This document shows, piece by piece, positions 1 through 10,404 of a stretch of 64,000 bases of DNA. The translations under genes and the position numbers were made by a program. Numbering within the stretch: position 1 is the stretch's first letter; the number at the start of each line of letters is the position of its first letter. This stretch comes from Zychaea mexicana. Taxonomy: Eukaryota > Mucoromycota > Mucoromycetes > Mucorales > Lichtheimiaceae. Below the pieces are notes generated by a model. The model did not search any database, was not told the DNA's origin, and saw only the letters and a program-made list of their open reading frames with translations. The stretch covers positions 124,001-188,000 of the forward strand of contig NW_026516739.1 in assembly GCF_025766255.1 (NCBI RefSeq). Reading direction: 5' to 3'.

Positions 1-434
1 AAGAATATGTAGCCTGTAGCAAATGCAGCAACCAAATTCAGTAGTCATTTACGCTGTTTTCCTTCATGTACAAGCGAAAAAGGGGCTCATGCACAATATC
101 TGTGATGAATTCTTTTTTGATGCATTCATTATACCCCCTACTGGACTTTTCTTCTTATGCAATAGCCATTAGTGTAGCAAAACAACAATACGTTGAACTG
201 TATAAAATGCAAGCATGCACCCTTCCCCCGACCAACAATTTAGCGTTCACAGGGTCATGTTCCTGCCCTGTAATAAAATATTTTGCGTTGCACTGAGGAG
301 GGTAACGCATGATAAGAAAATAGGATCAAAGGGGAAGTGCATAATGTGGTTACAATGTAGTATTAAAAAAATAAGAGAAACTCAGTACAATTATTGGAAT
401 CCCTGATCTTGTTCATCTACACTTTTTTTTTACA
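1..434. other. No recognisable gene
   Basis: AT-rich flank of the transposase gene that follows. Short open frames here show no family motif, and I see no clear terminal inverted repeat. Confidence 0.5.
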
Positions 435-3400
435 ATGGAGGACAATGACGAAGGGCGTTTATTTCCGTGCTTTTGTCCTACATGTGCGTCGACAAGCTTC
501 GGCTATCAAATGGTGCCTTATAGAATCCGAAACTATCACCAGCAGCGTATTCTTAATGAATCTACAGATGAATTTTCACACAATGGTACTTCTTTCAGGC
601 ACGTTCTTCGAGGATTAGTTAGTAATATAATGCGTTGCATATGTAGTGAATGCTATCGTAGCTTCTATCGAGGCTAGCTTCGGACAAGGACATCCATCCT
701 CACCATCGCCGTTGCTTTCGGGCGACGATATGGATATGGATACGGATGTAGTAGCTGATCCTTCCTCTCCTAGTATGATGAGCTGTTACAATGATACTAG
801 ATGTGAATAAGTTATTTATCATTGTTGGGCTTGTAGGCGCTGCAGCTAGTCGTCATGTCCCTTTTTCCGTCGAGGATAATGTTTTTGCTGCTGAAGACAA
901 TGAGGCTGACAATGGCGAGTTGTCCGCTGACGATCTTGTTGTAAATGCCGAAGACATTGAGTTTGGTTATGCTGGAGGCAACTTTGACAGAACTGCCAAT
1001 ATTGAACCAGGTTGGTTTGTAAAAAAAAATTTATTAAAGCAAATAACAGACTTTAACCATACTATATATCTCATTATTTGAAAAATAGACACTCACCTTC
1101 ATCCTCCTCCTCCTACCGTTACCGAGGTTCACACCTACCCGCACCCCTTTGCCCTCGTCGTTCTCTTCCTCGTGCTATTCCAGCTACACTTTGTCTCCGA
1201 GCATCTCTCCTCCACCATCATTGACTTTTGTGTCCTACTTCTTAGTGATCTGCAGCCAAACTTCTCGATCCCTACCTCGCTTTCTACACTTCGTCGCATT
1301 ACTGGCTTCTCTGCATTGACTGACCACTTGCGCAAATATGTGTGTTGTCCTCGCTGTCACAACTTGTATCGTTCGACTGATCCACAATGCCCAAGAACAT
1401 GCACGAACGACGACATCCGATACAACAGCTTATGCGGCAATGAATTGTTTAAAGCCGCAGGCAATCCTTGGACTCCCATTAAGGAGTTTGCATATCAGCC
1501 CTTGTCTGCGAGTGTTGATAGACTTTTTCGGCGGCCAGGGTTTGAAGCAAAGTGCGAGGAATGGCGAAATCGAAGACGCGTTGCCGACACCTTCTTTGAC
1601 ATATACGATGGTGATATGTGGCGAGAGTTCCGTGGTCGTGACGGCAGCCCGTTCGTGGAGCAGCGCCGTTCACTGCTGTTGACACTCAACATTGACTGGT
1701 TTGGGCCATTTCTAAACTCGACTTATTCATGCGGTGCCATTTACTTGACCATCAATAATCTTCCACGATCTGAACGCTACAAGACAGAGAATGTCATTCT
1801 TGTTGGTGTAATGCCTGGCCCACGAGAAGCGAGCACAACCGACATAAACAATTACCTTCGACCCCTGGTTGATGAATTGTTGGAATGGTACGGTGGAAAA
1901 TCGATCAGTACGCGCGAGCATCCACAAGGAACTTGTGTCCGTTTAGCCTTGTTCATTAATGCTTGCGATATCCCTGCTGCACGGAAAACCAGCGGTTTTA
2001 CGTCGCACGCGAGCCTTTGTGCCTGCCACAAATGCGTTCGCCAATTCAATGTTTTCCCTGGCACAACCAACATTGACTACTCTGGGTTTGATGTCGAAAA
2101 TTGGGACTTGCGGACGTTCGAGGACAATCGAGCATGTGCTGAGCAGTGGCGGGGTGCAGAGACGATGAGTGCTCGACGAGATCTGGAACGCGCAAATGGG
2201 ACGAGATGGTCAGAGTTGCATCGTCTTGGCTACTTTGATCCTGTCCGTTGCACCATCATCGACCCGATGCATAACTTGTTTCTCGGCACAGCAAAGCGCA
2301 TGGCAAAGGTCTGGATGGACAGAGACCTCATTGACCGAACCGACCTCCAACAGATGCAGGTGCTGGCGAATGGCATTGTTCTTCCTCCTGACTATGTTAC
2401 CTTGAACCGAAAATTCGAAAGTGGCTTCTCGTTCATGACCGCTGACGATTGGAAATCATAGTGCATTGTATACTCGCCTTTTGTGCTCGACGGCCACCTT
2501 CCCAGAAGATATCTCGAAAACTGGCTGATGTTTGTTGATGCGTGTCGCTTGCTGGTCAAGCCATCGATTACTGTGGATGAAATTGCAGAAGCAAACAACC
2601 TGCTCCAGCAATTTTGCACTGGTGTTGAACGGTTGTATGGCCCAGAAGAAATCACACCGAACATGCACCTGCATATGAATTTGAACGCGACGATCGAGGA
2701 TTTTGGGCCGTTGTACGCGTACTGGCTCTTCTCGTTTGAACGGTACAACGGTTATCTGAAAGAGATCGACACCAATCAGAAAGACTCGTTTGAAATCACG
2801 TTTATGAAGAAGTTCTTGCAGAAGACTGGTGCTCGCGATTTTGTCCGTTCGTTTGAAGCCCACTTCCAGCACCACCAACACCATTTCTCTTTTTTGAATC
2901 GGTTCCTTGACCTTGTACAGCCGATCCCACGCGCAGCTGATGTTGTCCAGCGTCAATTCGATGTTCATGCGTTTTTGGCGTTGTCGACGGATGTTGGTAC
3001 CAACCACTACGTTACAGGAAGTGAGCCGCTGCCGCCAGATGTACACCCTTTGCATTATGGACGGATAGCGTTTATGCCTGAGCAACTGTACAGTTTCTTG
3101 TTGGCATTTTACCGTGCTGTATATGACGATCATCTCGTTCACTATACCCAAGCTGGTGATGGGCAAGTTTTCATCAGTAACCAGTACTGGAAAATGAAGA
3201 CGATAACGATGATGGGGCAGATTTACCGCAGTGCTGAAGCGAGATCGCGACGTGGTGCCCACGCTCAAGTTCTGTTCCACGTAGACGATCGCGGAGAAGC
3301 AATGGCCTGGCCATGCGAGATCCAATTTTTCTTTCGGCATGTGCAGTTGATTCGTGGGCAGCAGAGAGAGCATGTTTTTGCGTATGTTCGATGGTACAGC

Positions 3401-3601
3401 ATCCACAGAGACAATGACGGCCGACGATTCGTGGATCCCTACGTTGAAACTTGGTGTAGTCGTTTTCGAGGCGAAGCGATGGATTGTATTGTACCGGTCC
3501 ATCGTTTATATGGACAAGTTGCTGTTGTGAAACTGGGTGCACAAACTAGTGCAAATGCTAGAACAGTAGTCCTTCCCTTGGCGAAAAAGATGCTAGCATA
3601 A
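435..3601 (+). pseudogene. Tnp2/CACTA-like transposase, one premature stop
   Basis: Transposase of the Tnp2 type (En/Spm-CACTA group), a nuclear DNA-cutting enzyme that moves its own element. The N-terminal exon (from 435) holds the Cys-rich start typical of the family (C-F-C-P-T-C). An acidic exon follows near 791-1015 and ends at a GT..AG intron running to about 1088. The main exon then contains the C-P-x-C zinc motif, the family landmarks 'LTLNIDWF', 'GVMPGP', 'ACDIPAARK' and 'IIDPMHNLFLGTAKR', and, further on, the conserved C-terminal region 'MHLHMNL...YNGYLKE' (about 2660-2765). The reading frame is open from before 1172 to 3601 except for one TAG at 2459-2461. That codon sits where relatives have Trp just before the 'xxIYSPFVL' stretch, so a single TGG to TAG change explains it. 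The junctions of the first introns are not fixed. Confident in family; activity is unlikely unless the stop is read through or is a sequencing error. Confidence 0.85.
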
Positions 3602-4562
3602 TCAAAGCGTTGACTTTTCTTATTCGTCCCTTCTAAGTTTCCGCTATTATTGATGAGTTAAAGTGTTGTATATCGCAAAGGGAAATTCGGTAACTAAGTT
3701 GCAAAAAAAAGATGAAGTTAAATTCGAGATCCAATGCGGTGCGAACGAAAGAAGAGCAAAGCTACCAGCAGCTGTATACACACCAGGTACCAATTCGTAT
3801 TATGTAGCTTATGAGAACGGTTGTTAAGACTTTTTATCGAACTTGAATCGAAACTAATCGTACAGCAAGATGTTATGGTTACCAGATTAGACGAAAAGCT
3901 TTTCCACTGTTGCTGTTTGTAAAGCTTTAACGAGCACACTGAGTGACTCTGTTGTCTGTGCTGCAATAAGAGATGACAAAGAAGTGACGTGTCTAAGAGC
4001 AGTGGCCAAAAAAGAAAAAAGATACATTTACCACGAGTGATATTTTTTATAGACTCCCCCCACTCCGAAAACAACAGCTGCATATGCAATAGTAACTTTT
4101 CTTTTGCCCACCCCTTACCCACACGACACGAAGCCGTGCAACCATTTTTTTTTATTTTTTATTCTTAAAAATCAACTGCCCAACCCTCCAATTGCGCTCT
4201 TGCATCGTCAGACAAAGCTGCACCACCAACACCATCCACCCGCATCAATCTATTGACGTCTGCGTCTGGTCTCAGTCCGTCGAGTGTGCATAAGAACTCA
4301 TTTGCCTACAAACGATTTGTCAAACACAACTTCGACGCATTTACCAAACAAGCACACAACAATTACCCTCTCACTCCTCCACAAGGGCTTGAGTACAACC
4401 AAACGCTTGTCACCATCACCTTCGACGTCCGTCTCTTCTTCAGACATGTACTCCAACTGGAGCAATGCCTCCCCTCCCGGATATGTTGCATCCAGCTGTG
4501 CCTGATGCTGTCGGTAAACTTGAAGTCGGCGCTTGTGCTTCTACTTTCTGTGTCAGAACTGA
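3602..4562. other. Transposon interior, no confident gene
   Basis: Lies between the transposase and its convergent companion gene. Open frames on the minus strand near 3718-4122 and on the plus strand near 4253-4700 have no recognisable motif, and the second is mostly antisense to the companion gene. Probably untranslated or spacer DNA of the element. Confidence 0.4.
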
Positions 4563-5214
4563 TTATACTAAAAAGAATGGATGGTTGTTTCTTTTTCTTA
4601 CACTGTGGCGACGACTATTTCGGCGAGCCGACACTTTTCTTTGTGCTGCACGCACAGCCGACCGACGACCCTCACGACGCATATTAGCAAAAAAGTCGTA
4701 AATCTTTGTAGACAGTTCAGCGTGTGATAACTGGTACCGTCCACCACCATCGATGTACGACATGATGCGGGTACGAACAGCGCGATTGCGTGCTGAACGA
4801 TAATCGGCATCCAACTGGAAGCCGCCGTCTCCCAGAGAACGATGGAAATGGCGGATTGCGCACTATAATTCGATGATACTATTAATCGGCTATTTACCTA
4901 GATATATCCATTAGTTTTCTTACAGAAACATGCCGCAAACGATGCACTGGAGGTTGTTGCATTGGAACCTCGGCTCGAGCTGGATGTTCAGCAGGAGAGG
5001 GCACAGGCTGCTGTTGTATGGCCAGGTTCTGTCTGGCAACGACGTTCCCCATCGCTTCAAATTGGTTCTCCAGCGCCAAGTTTCGCGCCTCCAATGCCCT
5101 GAGGCGATCCTCCATACTCAAAACGACGTTCCTGGCGTTTTCTTGCTCAACTGCCGCCCTACGCTCGGCGTTCCGTTGCTCTCTGGCGGCATTACGTTCT
5201 CCTATAGTAGGCAT
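4563..5214 (-). CDS. Small coiled-coil/basic protein, probable transposon companion
   Basis: Two-exon gene convergent with the Tnp2-like transposase. Exon 1 (5214 down to about 4920) encodes a strongly charged coiled coil (repeated Arg/Glu/Ala, then an 'ALEARNLALENQFEAM' heptad stretch) and a Gln/Pro-rich linker. The intron ends at an AG near 4865. Exon 2 encodes a compact helical region ('LGDGGF', 'LSTKIYDFFANMRRE') followed by a very basic Arg-rich tail that could bind DNA. I do not recognise the family. CACTA-like elements often carry a second DNA-binding protein beside the transposase, so that role is an inference from position and basic charge. The donor may be the GTAAGA near 4924 or the GTAAAT near 4900, so the junction peptide is uncertain. 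Confidence 0.5.
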
Positions 5215-6312
5215 CTACACAGAGTCTTAATATACAACACTCAATGGATGTACACTAACTGCTACCTATTCACTTTTTTTAGTAGTTAAACGTGAGGGAA
5301 GGTAAAGCAAAAAGAAGGCAGATTGTATTGAGGGGTTTTTAAGGGGAACACTTTATCTTAGGATAGATCGATCGATGGTCTCCTTCCTATGCATAGTGAG
5401 GATGGAAAAGAAGCTAGTCTGCATGTACGGCTTTCTTTCTCTTTTTTCGTGTTTTCCATACATCCATTTTTTATCTCTTTCTTTCACTTTTTCCACTTTT
5501 CATACTTCTCCTGCCCTTTTCCAATTGCCAAGTACCCATTCACCAGGTATGTTATATCATCATGTACTATACGTTGTGTGCTATATGATTGTTGATATGT
5601 GTAAGCTCTTGCTATATACTTATAGCTCTTGTTGATTATGTTCTTTAGGTTATAGCTTTCATTTTCGCTATCAGGATCGGGTGGTTATGATGTAAGGTTT
5701 CTCTCCGTTTCTTTTTTATATGGTCTCCACAAATACGTACAAGAATTGACTACTAACACTCTATCATGCTATAAGATATATCATCCACTCGACTGGTTGC
5801 TAGTAAATCTCAATGTGTCTCAAGTAGTAATACCTATAGTAAGTATCAAACGGCTTTTCTTCCCTTTTCCTTACTACCTCTGTTCTCCAAACTAATAACT
5901 GCACAATCTCTTTATGTGGTCTTCCAATTGACGACACTGCTCCATTCCGCACTTTACCATCTGGACATTTCGCTTTTGCTTTCTACCATTCTGCTATATT
6001 CCGCTCACCACCGTCCATTATAGTATAAATCGACTACATTAGTACTAGTTTCCTTCTATCAATACTTGCTCCTGTTTTCTTTTGATGCTTGTAAAATTCT
6101 AGCCAATGACTATAATAAAATAAAATCGTTTCATTCAACTACAACGTAAATAATTTTACAATATCCATAACCCATTGGACAGATCATACTGCTATCATTT
6201 TAATCCTATCTACACCTCCCTATACGCTAAATCATGCACATGCAGACCTCTGTAAAGAAATTGAGCAACACCCCTTTTTACGGAGCAACCCCTATTTCCG
6301 CGTGCATGCAGC
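5215..6312. other. AT-rich intergenic DNA, nothing recognised
   Basis: Pyrimidine-rich stretches (5430-5530) and AT-rich DNA. No ORF with a family motif and no RNA gene signature seen. Confidence 0.5.
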
Positions 6313-6470
6313 AAAATATCACCATGCTCAAAACATGGTGATATGTTACATTTCACCAGGTTTCTACAAAAATATCACCATGTTAAAAAACCTGGTGAAA
6401 TATACCTATCACCCTAATATCACCTGGATATCACCCTGTTTTTCACCTAGTGATATTCCCCTACCCACCC
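6313..6470. repeat. Cluster of inverted TATCACC motifs
   Basis: The 8-mer core TATCACCA or its relatives recur many times in about 160 bp, in both orientations. Two perfect hairpins are visible: 11 bp arms at 6316-6326 and 6334-6344 with a 7-nt loop, and 12 bp arms at 6351-6362 and 6389-6400. The loop of the second contains another copy of the first arm at 6372-6382. Further direct copies follow at about 6406, 6418 and 6428, with an inverted one near 6450. It could be a subterminal repeat or transposase/replication-protein binding array at the edge of the AT-rich island that follows. Confidence 0.7.
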
Positions 6471-6518
6471 AGTGAATGGAGCAAATAGATTATACAGTTA
6501 CAAAATAATTTATTAAAC

Positions 6519-6740
6519 ATGGCTATATCAGATAATATAATGGTTGTAAATAATAATGAATCTAATAATTCAGAAAATAATGAAAGTGAAAATGATGTAC
6601 CTAATTTTAATGAACGTACTAGAAAAAGAAGAAGGAATGTAAAAGTAAAACAGCATTCAACTGTATCATATATTGATATGTTTAATCAAAAAGATTTAAT
6701 AAAAGCATATATTGAAGAACATAGTCTAGGCATATTGTAA
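6519..6740 (+). pseudogene. Asn/Glu-rich, Lys/Arg-rich small ORF (unknown)
   Basis: A 73-residue open frame with an Asn/Ser/Glu-rich N-terminus, a basic patch (R-K-R-R-R-N) and a helical end. Immediately after its stop, the next frame reads into another coding-like helix (to about 6795), suggesting a frameshifted longer protein. Family unknown. It shares the extreme AT codon bias of the island. Confidence 0.35.
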
Positions 6741-7364
6741 AAGAGCACAGTATTTATTAGAATTATATAAAAATTTTATGGAAGAATACTATTAAAGCAT
6801 AGAAAAAAGGATTACCTATATTTAATGTTATAGGTTTTCTTTTTTTTTTATTTTCTTTTCATTTTTTATAGGTATCTTTTTTATTTCTATATCTTTACTA
6901 TTATTATTAACTACTAAACGTTTTTTTCGAATATGTAGTTTACTATGTTTAGAGCATAAAAAATCTTTCTTACCTTCTGGTATATTAGTTTTAATTTTAC
7001 GTGAGCAAAATTTACCTTCATTCTTTCCTTTTTTAAACTTATGTATACAGAAATCATTGTTTATACTAAGATAAAGGAAATGATCTGATTCAAATGTTTC
7101 TTTTATTTTTTTATCTATTTTTTATTGAATTTTTTTGATTAATTTTTTTTCATTTTCTAAGAAATGATCAAATTCATATTCTATGAAGATATTTATTTCT
7201 TTACATAAATTATTACGAAGTTGGATATGGTTAATTGGAAGATAATCATTAAGTGCAACTATTGTTAAATCTTTTGATGATTTTATTCTCATATAAAAAT
7301 AAAATTCAATTTATATCAAAAAAGTAATTGAGTTTGAAATTTAAATATAAATCTTTTATAGTAG

Positions 7365-7571
7365 CTATATCCTAAAAATCTTAACTAAATCAAACCGAAA
7401 TTCATATTCATTCTTATTTACAACATATAATTTATTATCTTTAAAAAAGGCTTTCTTATCAGAAAGTAATTTTAGCATTTTATTCATAAACTCAATAATA
7501 TTTTTAATCTTTATCACTTTTTTTAATATGATTATACTGATATAACTTATTAATGAAAATAATTTTATCAA
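7365..7571 (-). pseudogene. AT-rich ORF fragment (unknown)
   Basis: A 68-residue Lys/Ile/Asn-rich open frame. The sequence upstream on the same strand (about 7720-7530) continues in another frame with coding-like composition, so this is probably part of a longer, frameshifted gene of the AT-rich island. No family recognised. Confidence 0.3.
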
Positions 7572-7808
7572 TTCTTAAATCATCAGCAAAGTCATATTCA
7601 TAATAATTAACTAATCCATATGTTTCTGGTTCAACTATATAAAATGGATGATTATTATTAATAACTTTATATATATCTGAATATAAATAATCAACAATTA
7701 ATTCTTAATAGCTCAATTTTATATATATCTCAAAATTCAATTTGTGAACAATTTAAATTTTTGTTACCAACAAAAAATTTGTTACCAATAGTTTATCCAT
7801 GAATTCAA

Positions 7809-8474
7809 TTGGTAATGAATAAGCGCCTTAGTTCCAGTACCTTACCCTATGCTATGGATGTGCATTGTGACCTGTGGGCAAGAAAATGTCACATTATCAA
7901 TGATTCCTCTGCTAAGAAATGGATTGGCGCAGCTTTGCACCCTTTCACCGCATTATCATTGCTTTTGGTTGACCAAGAAACGTGCCTATTGGAAAGTCAA
8001 GGTTGGAAAGATTCCACGATGGTCAGATTGTTCGAAATCTTGCAACAAATCTTGGTGAAATCATTGGATCGAGAAACTCAATTGTTGGATGCAGTCAAAT
8101 CAATTTGCGATGCCAACATCAAAGTTTATCAAGAAATATTGAATACCAGCGGGCGGCTAGCCTACTCATCTACGATCGATCAGCATGCGCAACAAGGGAT
8201 TGAAAAAATGCGATCAGTAAAACGACAGTTTCAAGAGGATGATGATCAGGATACAGCTGCTGCAAAAAGTGACACCAACCCAGAATCATCCATTCGGTCA
8301 TTTGAAGAACAAAAGTATCAGCGCACTATGGAATTTACCGAACAATTCAAAAAAACTCGAAAAAGGATGAATTGGAAAGCCTGCCATGCAATGCTGCTTG
8401 AGAAACCTAATATGATTCACTATAAGAATGCGGAATCCCTGCGCGTTCGATTCGAACAATATACGAACAACTGA
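7809..8474 (+). CDS. Unknown protein with C-terminal SANT/Myb-like helices
   Basis: An uninterrupted 221-residue frame with normal base composition, sharply distinct from the AT-rich DNA before it. The N-terminal part is mixed alpha/beta and overlaps the 50-bp inverted repeat at 7826-7875. The middle is helical, followed by a Gln/Asp/Glu-rich linker (about residues 135-165). The last 45 residues (F-K-K-T-R-K-R-M-N-W ... A-E-S-L-R-V-R-F) look like a small Trp-containing helical DNA-binding module of SANT/Myb type, but this is a guess. The start at 7809 may not be the original one, because the AT-rich island ends just before it. It lies between mobile elements, so it may be a lineage-specific or transposon-borne gene. 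Confidence 0.5.
   Translation: MVMNKRLSSSTLPYAMDVHCDLWARKCHIINDSSAKKWIGAALHPFTALSLLLVDQETCLLESQGWKDSTMVRLFEILQQILVKSLDRETQLLDAVKSICDANIKVYQEILNTSGRLAYSSTIDQHAQQGIEKMRSVKRQFQEDDDQDTAAAKSDTNPESSIRSFEEQKYQRTMEFTEQFKKTRKRMNWKACHAMLLEKPNMIHYKNAESLRVRFEQYTNN
7826..7875 (+). repeat. 50-bp inverted repeat, left copy
   Basis: Matches the reverse complement of 12606-12655 at 48 of 50 positions. It lies inside the start of the unknown gene at 7809 and outside the Merlin-like element. Confidence 0.85.
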
Positions 8475-8788
8475 ATTCCAAACTTTTTTTTGTTTCCTTG
8501 ACAAAATACTTTACCCTCACTCTGATACTCTTCCTTTTTTTATCTCTCACTTTTCAATGAATGTTCGTTCGATAAAACAAAGAATTACAATATCTCGTAG
8601 TCGTCAGCCCATGTAACAAAAAAAAAAAGGAAAAAAAGTTGGGAGTGTAACAGGGCATTTCCTAGTGCTGATTGTAGCCCACATTGTTTACCATTGGCTG
8701 GATAAACAAATGATCTAACTGGCCGCAAATAAGATCGGATTAAAAAAAAGACTGCTGTTCCTCTTACTCTTTTTTTTTTGGCGACCTC
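8475..8788. other. Intergenic, nothing recognised
   Basis: Pyrimidine-rich and A-rich spacer between two unrelated open frames; no motif seen. Confidence 0.5.
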
Positions 8789-9349
8789 ATGAACAAAAGC
8801 AGGATATACAGCATCTTGTCAGAGCGTCAAGAAATAATCGATATTGTAGCAAGATCTTTTTTAAACGTCCATGAAGATTCGTACACTTTCGCTTCTGCTC
8901 GGATCAACGATGATGGACTTGTTGTGACGTACGAATCCCATTCCAACATGTCGTTTCCACTCCCTCCAATTATTTTGCAAATTTATATGCATGCTGATCA
9001 ACAAATCATGGCAAACATTATTGAATATTGTGTTCAGCTTTACCAACAATGTAGTCAGTCCCCAGTGTTGTTATGTATCTTTTCCAACGACATTCCACCA
9101 TCAATTTTGGATTTATTTATTCCTTATCCAGATCACTCGCATGTGTATTATTTAACAAACACCGTGTGGGCACGCGAATGTCTATTAATACCGAATCAAA
9201 AAATCAAAAAATGTATCCAAAAGGATGAAAAGCTAGACGAGCTGGGTGACCGTAAGTATTTACCCGGTGTGACTGCTTCTCCTCGACGTGGGACTGATTT
9301 TTCTCAAAAAGTGACTGTTTTTCCTCGACTACCATATATAGAAAGGTAG
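8789..9349 (+). CDS. Rpn/PD-(D/E)XK-like family member, 3' end replaced by transposon
   Basis: A 186-residue frame resembling the C-terminal half of the repeated Mucoromycota proteins with a Rpn-like PD-(D/E)XK fold. Visible are 'LPPIILQI', an 'NIIEYCVQLY' helix, a 'LLCIFSNDI' strand, a 'YYLTNTVWARECLLI' segment and a 'DEKLDELG' end. The active family has D...(V/I)E(V/I)Q at the first strand pair; here the position reads L-Q-I-Y, so catalysis is doubtful. From codon 'G' at 9244 onward (about 35 codons, including the stop) the frame runs through the terminal repeat of the Merlin-like element, so the native C-terminus is lost. Family function is not established; distant relatives are recombination-promoting nucleases. 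No N-terminal domain is seen upstream. Confidence 0.5.
   Translation: MNKSRIYSILSERQEIIDIVARSFLNVHEDSYTFASARINDDGLVVTYESHSNMSFPLPPIILQIYMHADQQIMANIIEYCVQLYQQCSQSPVLLCIFSNDIPPSILDLFIPYPDHSHVYYLTNTVWARECLLIPNQKIKKCIQKDEKLDELGDRKYLPGVTASPRRGTDFSQKVTVFPRLPYIER
9244..9269 (+). repeat. Terminal inverted repeat, left
   Basis: Begins GGGTGACCGTAAG and differs from the right copy by one base (T versus A at the 14th position). It provides in-frame codons to the upstream Rpn-like ORF. Confidence 0.85.
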
Positions 9350-9416
9350 GTGCGAAAGTGGTTAAGGCATCAGCTTTAGACCCAGAAGATCAAGAGTTAC
9401 AATCCCTCAGCGACCA
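9349..9416 (+). pseudogene. tRNA-like sequence (degenerate)
   Basis: A 68-nt segment with a good RNA polymerase III A-box-like stretch (GCGAAAGTGGTTAAGGC), a T-T-T-A-G-A anticodon-loop-like segment (UAG, Leu-like), a B-box-like AGTTACAATCC and a 3' ACCA. The acceptor and T stems pair poorly, so it is unlikely to be a working tRNA. It is more likely a tRNA-derived relic inside the transposon end. Confidence 0.35.
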
Positions 9417-9729
9417 GTAAGTATAAACCTCATTTCTGGCTTACCCAAATGTTTCTAGAGTGTAGGAAAAAAAAATTACATATAGAGTCACATATAAGCA
9501 ATAATCTCAGCTAGAAAGGAGGCCAGATTTGTAAAAAAATTTGTTACTTATTTTTATGTTACTATAAATATATATAATATAGAAATAATAGAGTGATATT
9601 TATATAAGAGTAAAATATAGAATAAATAAGATAGAAAAGGGTTTGCAAGGTAACATAAGTAGAGAGAGAATGAAAAGGAGGAAGGAATAAAAGTAGAGAA
9701 AAAGAGTGAAGAAGGGAAGGAAAATAAGG
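9417..9729. other. AT/purine-rich spacer inside the Merlin-like element
   Basis: Poly-A and GA-rich DNA downstream of the Gln-rich frame. No coding or RNA signal seen. Confidence 0.5.
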
Positions 9730-10404
9730 CTAATCTTCTATATTAACTTCCTCATTACTACTATTTTCATCCTCATCACTAATAATAGTAATAATATTAT
9801 TATTAGCTGTTTGTTGTACTTGTTGTACTTGCTGTGCTTGTTGCTGATGTTGTTGTATATACAGCTGATTTAGCTGAGAAATCAACTGCCATTGCTGCTG
9901 TAAGAGCTGTTGCTGTTGTTGGATCTATTGGTCTTTTTGATCCAATTCAGATTGCGGCTGTGTTATTTGCTGTTGCTGTTGCTGTAAAAGCTGCTGCATC
10001 TGTAAGTGTTGCTGCTGTTGTCTTTGCTCTTGCTGCTCAGATTGCTGTTGTGACTGGCGTTGTTGCTGTCTATGTCGTTGTTGTTGTTGCTCACGTTCTT
10101 GTTGTTGTTGCTCACGTTCTTGTTGTTGTTGCTGCTCTTGCTGCCGTCTCCTTTCATCCCGACGCTCTATATGCTGTAGGACCCTTTGTCTTTGCAGATT
10201 AAGAAGGGCCCTATTTTGCTGTTCTTGTTGCTGTTGATCTTCTTCTTCTTCGTCGTCATCTTGCCCTTCTTCGTCATCTTGTTCTTCTTCTTCTTCTACT
10301 TCTTCTCTTTCCTCTTCAAGGTTAAGAGGGTCTATATTACCCTCCTCTTGGTCCAGATCTTCTCCTTCTTCTACCGGTACTTCAGAGAAAGTTCTAAGAG
10401 CCTA
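9730..10404 (-). pseudogene. Gln/Glu-rich tail ORF of the Merlin-like element
   Basis: Minus-strand frame beginning in a region overlapping the transposase 3' end (in another frame). It encodes a Glu/Asp-rich stretch, then a long Arg/Gln coiled-coil-like region with many CAG/CAA codons, and ends Asn/Glu/Asp-rich at 9730. One in-frame TAG at 9925-9927 stands where CAG would be expected. It may once have been the C-terminal extension of the transposase, lost by frameshift, or a separate accessory protein. The plus-strand Ala/Val-rich frame over the same bases is its shadow. Confidence 0.5.

Larger units (their letters stand above)
6490..7800. other. AT-rich island of decayed coding sequence
   Basis: Base composition is far more AT-rich than the flanking genes, and several reading frames look like former genes. 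On the plus strand, 6519-6740 encodes an Asn/Glu-rich then Lys/Arg-rich peptide; a frame change after its stop gives a further coding-like stretch to about 6795. On the minus strand, from about 7720 down to about 6840, three consecutive segments in different frames have coding character. The last (about 7292 to 6840) has one internal stop and a Cys/His pattern C-x2-H ... G-K-N-x-G-x2-C ... L-C-S-x2-H resembling a small zinc ribbon. That pattern is reminiscent of short zinc-binding proteins of nucleocytoplasmic large DNA viruses, but an integrated plasmid or an AT-rich transposon fits equally well. All frames are broken. Confidence 0.5.

Noticed and set aside
2456..3502. Minus-strand open frame of 348 codons
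   Set aside because: Exactly antisense to the conserved C-terminal region of the Tnp2-like transposase; no motif of its own.
6313..6470. Possible CRISPR-like array
   Set aside because: Repeats are too short, occur in both orientations and lack regular spacers; eukaryotic context.
9349..9416. Functional tRNA-Leu gene
   Set aside because: Acceptor and T stems do not pair and there is no Leu-type long variable arm; kept only as tRNA-like relic.
9834..10202. Plus-strand Ala/Val-rich frame
   Set aside because: Shadow of the minus-strand CAG/CAA-rich frame; composition is dictated by the repeats.
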